Part shown: positions 1-11,539 of the stretch, piece after piece | Position numbering within the stretch: the stretch's first letter is position 1 | Layout of the letters: each line of letters begins with the position of its first letter | From: Combretum micranthum | Lineage: Eukaryota; Streptophyta; Magnoliopsida; Myrtales; Combretaceae | NCBI GenBank assembly: GCA_024138025.1 | Contig: JAMXBD010004270.1 | Coordinates: forward strand, 1 to 64,000 | DNA: 64,000 nt | Direction: 5' to 3' | Notes under the pieces: generated by a model | Databases searched by the model: none | What the model saw: only the letters and a program-made list of their open reading frames with translations | Told to the model about the DNA's origin: nothing | Translations under genes and position numbers: made by a program

Positions 1-205
1 GAAACAAAGAAAATTTTAGTTAGAATATTGATTTAATCCGTAATCCAAACCAAACAAACCGTCATTTAATGGTTTAAAAAATTTCTAATCCAACCAAACC
101 GTTACTTAAGGGTTTAGTTTAGGATGGAAAAAAAAAAAAAACAAATAAATTATGATTTAGTTTGATTTTAAGAAAAATTGAATCAAACCGATTCGTATTC
201 ATATA
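1..205. mobile_element. Right end of a hAT-type non-autonomous element, cut by the window edge
   Basis: The sequence is rich in AACCAAACC and GGTTTAG words and aligns along its length with the right-hand 200 bases of the element at 42704-43606. Shared landmarks in the same order are TTTTAGTTAGAAT, CCGTAATCCAAACC, TTTAATGGTTTAAAA and CGTTACTTAA. It is therefore a second, more diverged copy of that family. The left part lies outside the window. The terminal inverted repeat is decayed near 205, so no target-site duplication can be tested. Confidence 0.65.
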
Positions 206-1273
206 TTTGTTATAGTTTGAATTGCAATTCTATTTCGTTTGAAAATTGAAACTTAAGTTGTTCCAAACCTTGATTAATTCAAGGTCGTGCCATTATGATT
301 CACTTTAATTATATTATAAAAATTGTTTTGCCTCATTTGATTAGTGTGTGTTGTATGTGATTGGTTAGTTAGATTTGCTCATGCATGTGTGTTATAATAT
401 TCACTAGGTACTTTGCTCATCTACTGAAATATTGTTTTTCTTTACAAGTAAACAAATTGGACTTGAAACCTTGAGTTAGGTTGTACAATAATTTAGGTGG
501 TGACATAGCATATAATTAGAAAATTCTAGAATCAAAACTAATAAATTTATCGTAAATGAGAAATAATGTTATAATATAGAATAAAGAAAAGTACAAAGAA
601 GTCTACCAGAATTTATAAAATTAAGGTAAATAGCATGCAAAATATGAAATTAGGGCTAAAATAAATAAATTTAACCTTAGAGTTAGTAAATTAGTCAATT
701 GTGATACGTATGAGGGTTAGTGGAGGGAAGAATGGAAAACCAATTCAATTGGCTTAAGATTCAACTAGGAGAATTGGTTAGACAAATCAATTGTTCTCAT
801 AAATGCCTTTACTTACAATCTCCCATACCACCCAATCTGATCCATTTTGGAATGATTCAATGAAAATTTGGCTTGGTGGCCTCCGAAACTCGTCTCAATC
901 TTTGACACTTCATGTGTTCCAATGGAATGTAACAATGATCAAACTCTAAAAGTTCCCTAAGGTCCTCTTCATTTTAGAAAATTCAAAGACTAAAATAAAT
1001 GTGGTTATGTTGTTAGACCGTAATTCCAGGAGATCAAATAAGGTTTAGAATGGAGAACATATAACCTCTTTCCAAATATTACGAAGTTGATGTTATATTG
1101 CTCTTCACCTATTATACGTGTGTTCAACTATTCAATTGCTTATTCCTCTCTTCTTGACTCATACTTACACATCAATGATAAATTACTCCTTTGAAGCCAC
1201 AAGTAGCATGAGCCAAATGTTGTACACTTGTGACTAGTGCAATTGAATCCCCTCATTTACAATATGTACATAG

Positions 1274-1299
1274 ATATATATATATATATATATATATAT
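1274..1299. repeat. (AT)n microsatellite
   Basis: This is an uninterrupted dinucleotide run of about 13 AT units. Confidence 0.95.
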
Positions 1300-2207
1300 T
1301 CCTTCTATTATTCTTTCTTTCTTCTTTCATTACTTACATACACTTTGTCTTTTCAACATAAATTACCCTTATCTAAACATAATAATCACTCCATAAATTC
1401 ACAAGCCTCTCTTTCGCTTTGCATTACTTTCTTACATTATTTTTCTCTTTAACAACTCTCCTTTTACTCTAAAGGTATTATCTTTCTCACACAATTATAC
1501 CCTCAAACTTCCATCACCTTACCATTGCATTCTAGCCTTTGGCTTCTTGTCTCACTTTAATTGATTGTGCCTTAGTACTAATATAACCATAAATTACAAA
1601 TTGCTTAAAACAATAAATCAAAACTATATTTAAAGTTTCATTACCTCTAATGCCTATTATACGTATTAATGTCTTATCTAACATCTTATCAACCAATAGC
1701 TCTATCACTTTTCAATTTGATGTTAACTCTTAGACTCAGGATATGAGTTATACTCTATAAGTTAATAATATATGTTATATAATGTCTTGGACTATCGGTT
1801 AAAATTTTTTAATAAATTTTATTTCTGTTAAGATAATGAAATAACCCAACTAATGACCATGTATAAGAGGTAACAATGTCCATCTAATATGATTTCAATT
1901 TTTCAATATTTTTTCATCAAAATAAAAGATTTGTTGTATAGACTTGCTTCCACATTTATGAACAACTATACCAATAAGAATTATAGCTTTTTTGCGCAAA
2001 TTACTCTAACTTTTAATCAATAGGGAAAGGAAAATTCAAGAGATATAAAACAACAATAATTTTATGTTGATTTATTTATTTAAGCCAACTACTATGTATT
2101 ACAACTATTTAAGAAGGGGAGGATCAGATTTGATGTACTCGATTAAGAGACCAATATTTATACGACCAGATCATAACAATTATAACATAACAATAGGATT
2201 TTTCTTA

Positions 2208-2230
2208 TTATATATATATATATATATATT
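2208..2230. repeat. (TA)n microsatellite
   Basis: This is a dinucleotide run of about 11 TA units. Confidence 0.9.
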
Positions 2231-3346
2231 TTGGGCCAACAAATAACTAGTAATAAAATTTTTCTCTTATCACGTTAACAATAATAATTAGCATTAGGAA
2301 TTTGATGATTTTATGCCACTGGTAAAACCTTGATTAAAAAACAAACTCAAACTTTAATTGATAATTCACACCTGTAATCTTAATATGGAACTTTTATCTT
2401 TGTTAATGATAGATAATAATATTAAGAAAATCATAAACATCTAATCAGCTGTGTGGGTATAATTTTGGATACAATGATCATGTGTGACTGCGTGACTATC
2501 GCTATACGTGACCTAAGGAAACAACACTTATGAGGGTGATCAAGAGAGAATCACGTAGGGAGGAGAAGTAGACAATCTCAATAGGCTCTAATACATGTGT
2601 AAGAGGTGAGGAAGCTAGAAAGCATCAACCTCATTAAATACTATAGATATCGTGTGCGTTCTTGAGTAAATCAAGCAATTTATTCACAAAAGTGGAAATC
2701 CGGTAACACGACGGCATTTGTCAAATATTGCACCTTATTCAAATAAGATGGAGACTAGTATTGTTTATAGAGATTTAGCCATCAATGTCGCCCGTCAAAT
2801 GAGATAGATGACCAATGACTAGGATGAGTCATTCTCATAGTAGATATAGATGTAAGCTCCCTTAATGGACCTAGGCTTATTAAGGCCTTCATTTGTAATG
2901 TGTGTGAGCCAATTTGAGAAATGTTGGAATTGGATAAGCCAATTTCAACGATTCCTACTTTAAGCCTACCATATTAAATCTCCCTTAATCATCTTAATTG
3001 AACTGGGCTTAACTCTTTAAACCATGTTACATTAACCTAATGAGTTAAATCTAAATAAGAATTAGGCTCAAGGCCTTTGTAATCAGATTCATACATCTAC
3101 ACTGTCCAATGGACATCTAGACTAATGATATCAACAATATTCTTCAAGTGGGATAAATTAGGTTCAAATCTCCCATTCCTATTGTGACGAAAAAAAAAGG
3201 TCTAGAATAGAATTTTTCATCTTAAGAAAGATGAACGCAAAATGATTGTAATAAATTAGGTGGCTTTAATTAGAAAAGTAATAAGAAGAAAGAATAGAAA
3301 ATAGTTGGAAATGGTCTAAAGGTTTAAACTTTAATGGGTAAATTAT

Positions 3347-3540
3347 TGTTTCATCCCATGTGCATGTACGGGGAGCAAGAACAGAGGAACATGAATAGCC
3401 AAGGATCATTAACAACTTCATTAGTCAACAATACAAAATAACAAATTATAGTTGTAATAGTTAATAGACAACAGAAATTGTAACAGATCTATCCTACAAG
3501 CACATGTATAAATGTTGAATAGAGGAAAGAAAAAGGATCA
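3347..3540 (+). repeat. 5' LTR of the 2.06 kb element, first piece
   Basis: It aligns with 11104-11290 through shared blocks such as AAAATAACAAATTA, AGTTAATA and ACATGTATAAAT. It stops at GGATCA, where the nested long LTR begins. Confidence 0.8.
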
Positions 3541-5594
3541 TGTCATGCCTCAAAAAGGGACCTAGTAGGATTAACCTAAAGTCATCATACCAGTGTGTAC
3601 CGCAATATGAGAACTGTTTTGCAAATTAAAGATTGCAAAACTCTACTTAATATTTACTATACAAATTTAATTATATAACTAAATTTTGATACATAAAGAA
3701 ATCGATTGCCTATAGATTGTCAAAACCGCAGAGAATTGTTGTCTCTACGAAGTGGTAAAATAGGATACATAACCTACATAATGCAAAGCTTTAAATAATT
3801 ACACAATAATCTAATTCTAAGTTTATATTATACATTAAAACATCTCAACCTATATATATTAATCATATGATTTACATTCTAAGTTCATCTTCCTATCTTT
3901 AAGGACTTTACTGAAGAAGATCTCTCTCACACATTCTTAGCCCATTCCAACATGAGTTAATCCTACACAAAAATTATAAGGGTGTGAGTTAACTCACAGC
4001 TCAGTGAATAGCATGACTACCACCATCAAACAAATGTTAAGTATTATTAACAAGCATATGCAATGTATCACTAAACATATGAGACATGCACAGTTTGGAT
4101 AACTGGAATCAAAAGAATGGAGATTTATGCCCTCTCGTAGGGGTTGAAGGACCAGCACTAGTAATTCACGCCCTGAAGAGCCAAAGAACTAAGAAATGAG
4201 TAATTATTTTTAAACTCATTTGCTATTTATAAATACATACATTTCTCCTTTTCATATTATTTCTTATTTATATATACAAATAGGAAAATACATATCGACT
4301 TCACCTTAGAACTCAAACCCACCATTAAGTACTACCCACCTCTATTCAACTCTCATCAGCCGATGTCCTTTGGTGTCTGTTTAGTTCTTATAGGGCTGAC
4401 ATGCTCAGGTAATCTTGACAGATTCACTAGGCTTAAAGAATTACCTTAGGGCCGATGAGCTAACATAACGTAAACACCATATTAATGTAAGGTATGTTGT
4501 CATGTAATACATGATTATTTAAGCAGATAACCAAATAGTGTTAGGTATAATTATTAAAGTGACCATTCGATTAATAAACACTCATCAACTCATTGGTCTC
4601 AAACAATGTGTGATCACTTTTAAATTTAGTAATTTATCAGCCAAACCAATCACCAAACAACAGATAAATACCTAATCCCAACACATAGCTAGTTATGTTT
4701 ATATTAACATATGTGCAACTACATTACAAATACAACCAAAGTGAAAAGGTCAAGATTACCTACCTGTCATTCAGGCTAAGTCATAGCAATCTTTTAGAGG
4801 ATCCATGGATTGATCCGTTTATTCTATGAAAATGAATAATAATGACTCGTTATCTTTCTTAATGTATACCTTATTAAATTTTAGTATTCAACTCACTATT
4901 AGTTCATTATCTTACACTTAGTTAAAACATAGATTTATATTTATTTTCATTGTGTTTTTTTATCTTGTTCTAAGTATTTTTTTTAGTTAATATGATGATA
5001 TTACCCATAATTTTGATGTTTTATACTAATTAACACTTCATATTTTTATTATCTTATATTGCCAAAAGTCATACTGATATACCCATCTATATAAACTCAT
5101 ATTGATCATTCCTTTTAAAGCTTGTTTAATTAGACACTAAGTAGGAACTCTGCTATGGCTGCGATGATCACTCTACTAAGATATGAACAGTTTTTCTTTG
5201 TCTGTCAAATTATTTCTTTTCCTTTGTTTATAATCATTTATTATAAAACATTATTATATCCTATCATTCATATAAGTATTTTCATCAACTTAGCAAACAT
5301 ACCTTTGAACCAACATATTCCCTTTATTATTCATAGTCTAAACTATCATGTTGCAATGATATTATCTCTAGGTCATTTATAGGTTATTAAACCTATATTA
5401 ATTTAACTAAGCCAAGTTGATTAGAAATAATCAATTTAATTCGTTTTAGCTCATTAAAGTTTACGCCTTTTTGAACTTAAGATTACTAACTAATGTTCAT
5501 TTTATATTTAACATTCATATCAAAGCTAATTAGATGTTAAGTCTATTATATTGCAAATTATATTTAGTATAAACATACTTAACTAAATCAAGTT

Positions 5595-7563
5595 TGTTGG
5601 TCCACTTTTATAATCAAGAAAGGGGGTTGAATTGATTATAAATAAAAATATGAATTTTTAAAACCCTAAAAATTAAATCCCCTTTGAGTTGATTGTGAGA
5701 ATAATTTAAGCAATTAAAACAAAATAAAAATTTCAAGAAATTAAAAGAGTAGGGAAGAATTGCTAAGTCAGGGATATAGTGGTTCCGCATTGTATGTCCG
5801 TCTATTCTTCCAGCTTCAAGTCGTGGACCGTGTAATCCACACAAGTATGTTCCACTAATCTAATCAAAACTTGTTTACAAGTAACACACAATTCAACTCT
5901 ACTCAGTCTTCCTAGCTTCACCTTAGCTAACACTGAAATTGAGCTTTTACTTGCTAAACAAATCAACAGGAGGACACACTATAGTTCCTCCATTAATTAA
6001 GCGTGAAAGAAAGATAAAAAAAATTTGCAGCAAGAAAATTGATTACACGAAATTATTTCAAAAAATTCATGTGAGAGAAATAAAGTAGCGGATGTATATG
6101 TGTATATATATATATTTTTTTTTGTAGAGCATATTCTTGTTGTTGAAATGCTCCGAATATATAAGCTTCTGTCTTAACGTTAAAAAAAAAATCTATTGCA
6201 TGATGTTCGATAGGTTTCCCCTTGAATATCTTAGTTACCATCTTAAGTATCTTATCTTGAATAGGGATGCAATCCAGTCGGTCATTAACGGGTTTTCGAA
6301 CCATCTAACCAGTTAAAAACCTTATGAGGTAATAAAGGTGGGTTTAGACATAGGTAAAAAAACCCTATAGGGTATTAGGGTTGGGTTTGGATACTACTAC
6401 AACACAATGGATACTTGACTCGTATCACTCGATCCGTTAGTCTTAGTGAAAAAATAATTGTAATCTAAATACATTTACTAAATGTAAACATAGTAACGGC
6501 TAAATTTAAAAATAGATTGGCAAAGAGAAGTGAATTGCTATATTAATTTATTATAATTTTATTGGCAAGCTTGCTAAATCTATTTTAAAAAAATAAGCGA
6601 GGTAGGTTTAAGTTGATAATCAGGTGGGTGTTTGGACGAGTAATTAGATTGATAATTAGGCAGGTAACCGGGCGGTGATGGCTTTTAGAGTAAACCCTAT
6701 AGGGCGAGCTTGGATATAGAAGGAAAAACCTATATGATTATAAGGTCGAGTTTAATATCTTATAGTTTAGCAAGTTTGGGTTTAGGTCCATATGACTCAC
6801 CCAAAACCCGATCTGATTGCATCCCTAATCTTGAAGTGATTTCAAAAATTAAAAATGTTGTGAGCTGGTAAGACACTTTGAATTAAATTGTCATTAATCT
6901 CTTTCTTCAAAACTCGTATAGAATCAAATATATTTCGTGTCAATCTAAATTTCAAATGTTCAAATAAAATCCTTAAGAATAGGAGTATTACAGCGATGAT
7001 CTCTTTCCTTTTGAAAACAACTTCTTTGGATAAACACAAATAAACTTTATCGTCTAATCTTCATATCTTTATATAATCTTCGCAAACATTGTTGATCTTG
7101 ACATCTAAGGTAGTTGTTGTCTTAATAAAATTGACATTACATTTGTAGTAGTAATTAATCAAATTTGTAAAACTCGATATTGCAACATTCCTCATGAAGA
7201 ATAAACTTTCATGATTTTGCTTATCTTGAATGAATCCCCATGGATTATAATATAACTTAGAGGAACATATGAATGCATTACCTAAATGTATTCATCTTTT
7301 GGGATTGGATTTTGAAAATCCATTAAAACTAATTTGAAAAAGGTTGTGATCATTCTATGCTTGGAATCTTGATCGTAAATAATAAACATTTATATCTTCT
7401 AGAGTTTCTTCTGGTTGTCTTTTTAGTTAAAAAACTTGTCACTTGACAACCTGATACTATTCATCATTGTTTCTTTTTCATTTAAAATCTACACACTTAA
7501 CAATTTAATTAGTTTTTCTTTCACTCATTTTGTTATCATCAAATCTTTCTTTAGATAATAACA
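5595..7563 (+). mobile_element. Solo LTR, Ty1/copia-like, nested in long LTR copy A
   Basis: It begins TGTTGGTCC and ends AATAACA, and is flanked on both sides by the perfect 5-bp duplication AAGTT (5590-5594 and 7564-7568). AAGAAAGGGGGTTGAATTG sits just inside the start, and TTGTTATCATCAAATCTTTC near the end. Both resemble segments common at these positions in plant copia LTRs (Tork/SIRE type). Removing the nested hAT MITE leaves about 1.4 kb with no internal domain, so a solo LTR is the simplest reading. Orientation rests on these LTR-like segments only. Confidence 0.7.
6262..6827. mobile_element. hAT-type MITE with perfect 13-bp TIRs
   Basis: Terminal inverted repeats are TAGGGATGCAATC at both ends. 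The 8-bp target duplication ATCTTGAA is perfect (6254-6261 and 6828-6835). The length is 566 bp. The interior carries many CCCTATAGGGT and GGGTTTGG words and no transposase. An 8-bp duplication with TAGGG ends places it in the hAT superfamily. It shares interior words with the element at 24621-25296 and is the innermost level of the nest. Confidence 0.9.
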
Positions 7564-7970
7564 AAGTTGTATAGAACTATTCATTTAATCTAATTACTAA
7601 ATCATATTTACTTGTTCTACTAAAACATTATTATGTAACCTATAAGACTTTAATTAGTCTAATTCATTTTAGTTCGCTAAGTTTATTAAGTCAAGTTGCA
7701 CTTAGATTTATTAACTAAATATATTTCATATCTAGGAGTTTATTATGTGACTAGTCATTTTTTTCAAGTCATCTATAACTATTAAGTCTATTTGTCTATT
7801 CTGATTAGTTTATTTTCTTGATAAATCAATTTAACTAGTAAACTTATCGATTTACTCTATGGATTCAATTACATTCTAACTTTATTTAACTTAATTCATT
7901 TCTAATTATATAAATACCAGCATATCATATCTACTATTTATTATTCATCTATTTTATCTTATTTCTCTTA

Positions 7971-7991
7971 TATATATATATATATATATAT
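7971..7991. repeat. (TA)n microsatellite inside long LTR copy A
   Basis: This short dinucleotide run sits immediately before the palindrome block of the LTR. Confidence 0.9.
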
Positions 7992-8009
7992 GAGCCATAC
8001 CAAATAGAG

Positions 8010-8280
8010 GATCACTTCCATGACAATGGCCATGATTAGCATCATGAGCACCATCACGTTCGTGATCAAGGGCTTCTCACATTACAAAAGAAAATAGAAG
8101 AGATCATGCCTCTCATCACGGACATGATCTAGGTTGTGATATGAATTGCAGCTTGAATCGTAGCCTCGATCATGCTTGCAATTATCCTTTAATAAAGGAG
8201 ATCATGCACTCGATCACACCCGTGATCGCCTCTTTACTCTATTTCCGCTTGTATCATGGGCCATATCATGCCCGTGATGC
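8010..8280 (-). repeat. Block of GATCAYG / CRTGATC palindromic words in long LTR copy A
   Basis: Within 270 bases the words GATCA, ATCATG, CACG and CGTGATC recur many times as imperfect palindromes, for example ATCACGTTCGTGAT, ATCACGGACATGAT and GATCACACCCGTGATC. The same position in long LTR copy B holds the same kind of block. Copy C holds a block with another word. In LTR sense the block lies about 0.7 kb downstream of the TATA box. Confidence 0.7.
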
Positions 8281-9020
8281 ACAAAGGAATTAAGTGTTAT
8301 GTTTTCCTTTGTCCAAATTGCTATCTTTAACTTATCTATCTAATTATTTGATTATATCTTTAATTAAACACTTCAATATCTTCATAAAGTAATATTCATG
8401 TTTATTCAATATTCCTATGTATTTTTCCATATCATAATCCTTCAAGACATTTCATAAAATACCTACTTTACACTATTGTGCATATATCTAGGTTTTGTCA
8501 TATGTGTGTAAATTACTAAATATTCATGTTATCAAAATTTTAAAAACTAGATAATACTAATTCATTCAAATCATAACATTTAACTTCTTAGTTCTACACA
8601 TGCTTACATAACCTAGGTTTTTAGATATAAGTTCATATATTCTTTGTTTATAAATTTTGATCACAAATCCTACTTATATCTAGCTTTGTTTCCTTATACA
8701 CATGCATAATCAATAATAAAAAAAATTAATTTACTTGTTTAGCAAAATGAAATGAGTTGATCTTCACAACTACTTCTTTTTCTTAGTTTTGTAGCTACTT
8801 TTAGCTTAATTCCCAACATCTATTTGGTTTTCTAAGTTCAATTTCTTTTAATATATTATTGAATTGAAGATTTGGTGTTGATTTGAGAGAAAACGAAAAG
8901 AAGAAGAGGAGAGGAAGAGGAAAACGTTTAAGAAGAAGAGAAAAAGGAAAGAAGAATAAAAGAGGACAGTAAAAAAGGTCAAAGGAAAAGAATTTAAAGG
9001 ATGATTAAGACATTTAAAAG

Positions 9021-9031
9021 ATATTTATAGT
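9021..9031 (-). promoter_or_regulatory. TATA box of long LTR copy A
   Basis: On the minus strand this reads CTATAAATATC. Downstream, in the 8880-8990 region, comes a long pyrimidine-rich stretch, the usual look of a plant LTR promoter and leader. The same arrangement occurs in copies B and C. Confidence 0.55.
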
Positions 9032-9674
9032 TAGGGGCTTTGGTTTTAAACCTTTTAGATCAAAATCTTAAGTATCGAAGATAATTAAAAAATAATTTGA
9101 GAGTTTATATGATAGAAATTGCTATCTTGAATTGCAAATCTAGTTTTGAAGTTCAATTTGTAAGAAATTGATACTTAGTTTGAGTCTAAACATAAGATAT
9201 GATATTTTTAAATAAACAAATGACTTCAAAATTTGCGGTGATTAAGGAAATAAGATTTAGGTTAAAATGGTTATATTTGAGTATTTTATAAATTTAGGTA
9301 TTTGAACTTAATAAATTTGGGTCATTTATGGATTAAAAGAAAAAGGGTTCAAATGGATGGTTGAAAAATTTGAATAGTTTGATACATGAAATAGGCATTT
9401 AGAGTAAATAGATCATTTGATTGGAATATTTGAAATTTTAAATTTCAATTTAATCTGTTTACTAATTTAATTGTGTCAAATTATCTAATTATACTCTATT
9501 ACTCGTTTTGAAATTTTATTGATAACAATTCAAACTCTTAAACAATAATTAAACTGTTCATATTTTATTATTTTTAAATTGCTAAAATGAGAAGTGATCT
9601 TTGCAACTTTTCTTATATTATATATTTGATAATTACTATATTCAATTTGTATAAATCTGGGTGATTACATATCA

Positions 9675-9935
9675 CTCTTGAATTTACATAAATCTAAAGT
9701 CTCTTATCAAATTAGGAGCTTAAGTAGCTCAAATAAGCTCAAAGTACTGCAATTACACAAACACATGCATTAGAATAGAAACCCTAATTTAGAGAAAATA
9801 TGAGAACAAGGGAAGAAAGTACTTAGCTTTGTGAGAGGCATTTAGTGAGGAAGAGAGCTTTTGGAATATTACTTTTAGTTAAGTGGGGTTATTGAATGAG
9901 TGAATGGGCCGAATATTAGTGGGCTCAATCTAACA
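9675..9935 (+). repeat. 5' LTR of the 2.06 kb element, second piece
   Basis: It aligns closely with 11281-11539: AAGCTCAAAGTAC, GCATTAGAATAGAAACCC and GTACTTAGCTTTGTGAGAGG are shared. It ends CTAACA, directly followed by the putative primer binding site. Confidence 0.85.
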
Positions 9936-9955
9936 TTGGTGCTCTTGTCTTGTTG
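9936..9955 (+). other. Putative primer binding site
   Basis: TTGGTGCTCTTGTCTTG follows the 5' LTR with no gap. Position and the leading TGG fit pairing with a tRNA 3'-CCA end. I could not assign the tRNA with confidence. Confidence 0.5.
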
Positions 9956-11089
9956 AACTTTCATCGAAGATTCTTGAGTGATTCTTAGAAATTCTTGAAG
10001 AATTATTCTTGATCCTTGCTAGTGTAGAAAATGGTACATGATATAAGACACTTTTCAATAGCAACAAGTATTGAAATTTTGAAATTCAACATAAATCAAG
10101 ATTATAGTAGAAATTAATTGCATTCATGGAAGAAATCAAGCAAAGTATGGCTACTAGTATGCAAAATTTATGAAATCAGATCCAATGCAACTCTTCTTAG
10201 CAAGTTTCAAATAATATGGATAAACATAAGAATATGGTGCAATAGATCAGCCAGCAGCATTCATCATTGTTAGATACACAATTTCATGAAAATTTCCATA
10301 TTGAACCAACGAAGATCATTGATTTTATACAGAGGACAAAACATGCAATTGGTTCTTAGTCTTAGAGACGTAATTTTAATTTTTCATACCACCAACATAT
10401 ATTATATATTAGTATAGGCAACCAACATTATTTACTAGTCTCTTTATCATTATTGCCATTTTTTTTTCTAATTTTTTGGGTGGATCAAGAGGAATTTTGT
10501 TCATCAAAGTTTCATATTTTTCAATATAAAACACCAAGATGTAGCACAAAGTTGTACTTTGATATTAGCACTTAAGATAGAAGGTGGAATCAATTAAAGG
10601 CTAGAATTTAGTTTGTTGATAACGTAAATTTGGATACGAAATTCAATAGTTGAGTAAATGACGGAGTCTTATTTTAACCCGAGACAATTGGTGTTTACAA
10701 AATCCTAAATTTGCAACCACGTTACAATTCGTCAGAGCTAGATTTCTACATGTGTTAATGCACACGTCACATTAGTCACACTAATCATACTAATTATAAT
10801 CATTACAGTTGCTACCTACTTTGATGCACAGAACATACTAATCATAGAAATGGGACACTATGTTTGGATTATAGGTACAACGTATATTTCAAGCAATCAC
10901 AAATTTTTGTCCTATCCTTCAGTCCTTATAAAAACTGCGGACAATGGATATTAGTGATATTGGGAAGCGATTTAAGGATAGGGGTTTTTGTTACAAATAA
11001 ACTCTTATATTTTAAGGGTTTTCTTCTGGACATCTCTCTACACATAAACATAGCAACAAAGTTTTCAATCTTGAGGAGAAGGCAATTTC
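9956..11089 (+). other. Internal region of the 2.06 kb LTR element, no coding domain
   Basis: About 1.1 kb of AT-rich sequence with scattered stops. No gag, protease, integrase or reverse transcriptase motif can be read in any frame. The short frame at 10864-11106 is not recognisable. The element would depend on proteins supplied by another retroelement. Confidence 0.6.
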
Positions 11090-11103
11090 AAGGAGGGAAG
11101 AAA
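11090..11103 (+). other. Polypurine tract
   Basis: AAGGAGGGAAGAAA abuts the start of the 3' LTR, which is where plus-strand DNA synthesis is primed in LTR elements. Confidence 0.6.
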
Positions 11104-11539
11104 TAGTTACGACACATGTATGTGTGCGAGGAACAAGAACAGCCCAGGATTAGTTGACAAATTCAACAACATAAAATAACAAATTACAATTGTAGTAGTT
11201 AATACATAACATAAATTGTAACATATCTATCCCACATATACATGTATAAATACCGAATATAAGAAAGGGGGAAGGATCCTGAATTTACATAGATTTAGAG
11301 TCTTTTATGAGACTAGAAGCTTAAGCAGCTTGAATAAGCTCAAAGTACCTGCAATTACACGAACACATGCATTAGAATAGAAACCCTAATTTAGAGAGAA
11401 AACAAGACAATAAGAGAAGAAAGTACTTAGCTTTGTGAGAGGTGTTTAGTGAGGAAGAGAGCTTTTGGAATGTTACTTTTAGTTAAGTAGGTTTAGTGAA
11501 TGAGTGGATTGGCCAAATATTAGTGGGCGTGATCTAACA
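11104..11539 (+). repeat. 3' LTR of the 2.06 kb element
   Basis: This intact copy of the split 5' LTR gives the uninterrupted sequence GGATCCTGAATTTAC at the point where long LTR copy A entered the other copy. Confidence 0.8.

Larger units (their letters stand above)
206..3346. other. AT-rich non-coding stretch, no gene recognised
   Basis: No open frame here has recognisable protein similarity, and short frames at 1237-1452 and 2064-2246 are AT-repeat translations. The part from about 2450 to 3190 is somewhat less AT-rich and reads like decayed retroelement DNA. It includes the tRNA-promoter-like box GGTTCAAATCTCC at 3160-3172, followed by an A-run. This could be a SINE tail, but no matching box A or target duplication was found, so I leave it unnamed. 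Confidence 0.5.
3541..9669 (-). mobile_element. Long LTR (copy A), probably solo, of a Ty3/gypsy-like family
   Basis: It starts TGTCATGCC and ends GGGTGATTACA, an imperfect inverted pair typical of LTR ends. It interrupts an LTR of the host element, whose intact copy at 11104-11539 shows the empty site. Flanking 5-mers are GATCA (3536-3540) and TATCA (9670-9674), matching at 4 of 5. Removing its own nested insertion leaves about 4.15 kb. It shares a TATA box, purine-rich leader complement and conserved blocks (for example around 5130-5230) with the sequences at 29820-33997 and 59369-62750. Promoter polarity gives the minus strand. No gag-pol is present. Length and ends resemble the long LTRs of Tekay/Del-type chromoviruses, which is inference. 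Confidence 0.7.
3347..11539 (+). mobile_element. Small non-autonomous LTR retroelement, 5' LTR split by nested insertions
   Basis: Two LTR copies flank an internal region of about 1.17 kb. The left LTR is in two pieces, 3347-3540 and 9675-9935 (about 455 bp joined). The right LTR is intact at 11104-11539 (about 436 bp). Both end in CTAACA. The left LTR is followed at once by TTGGTGCTCTTG, in the primer-binding-site position. The right LTR is preceded by the polypurine tract AAGGAGGGAAGAAA. This fixes the plus orientation. The left LTR begins TG, but the right LTR begins TAGTT, which is decayed. Flanking 5-mers (ATTAT and GTTAC) do not match well, so no target duplication is claimed. The internal region encodes no recognisable gag or pol. 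Without the insertion the element is about 2.06 kb. Confidence 0.8.

Noticed and set aside
3160..3190. SINE with tRNA-like box B (GGTTCAAATCTCC)
   Set aside because: No box A at the right distance and no flanking duplication. The match could be chance.
8010..8280. CRISPR-like or satellite array reading of the GATCACG block
   Set aside because: Units are palindromic words with irregular spacing, not fixed repeats and spacers. The context is a plant LTR, so a CRISPR array is not a sensible reading.
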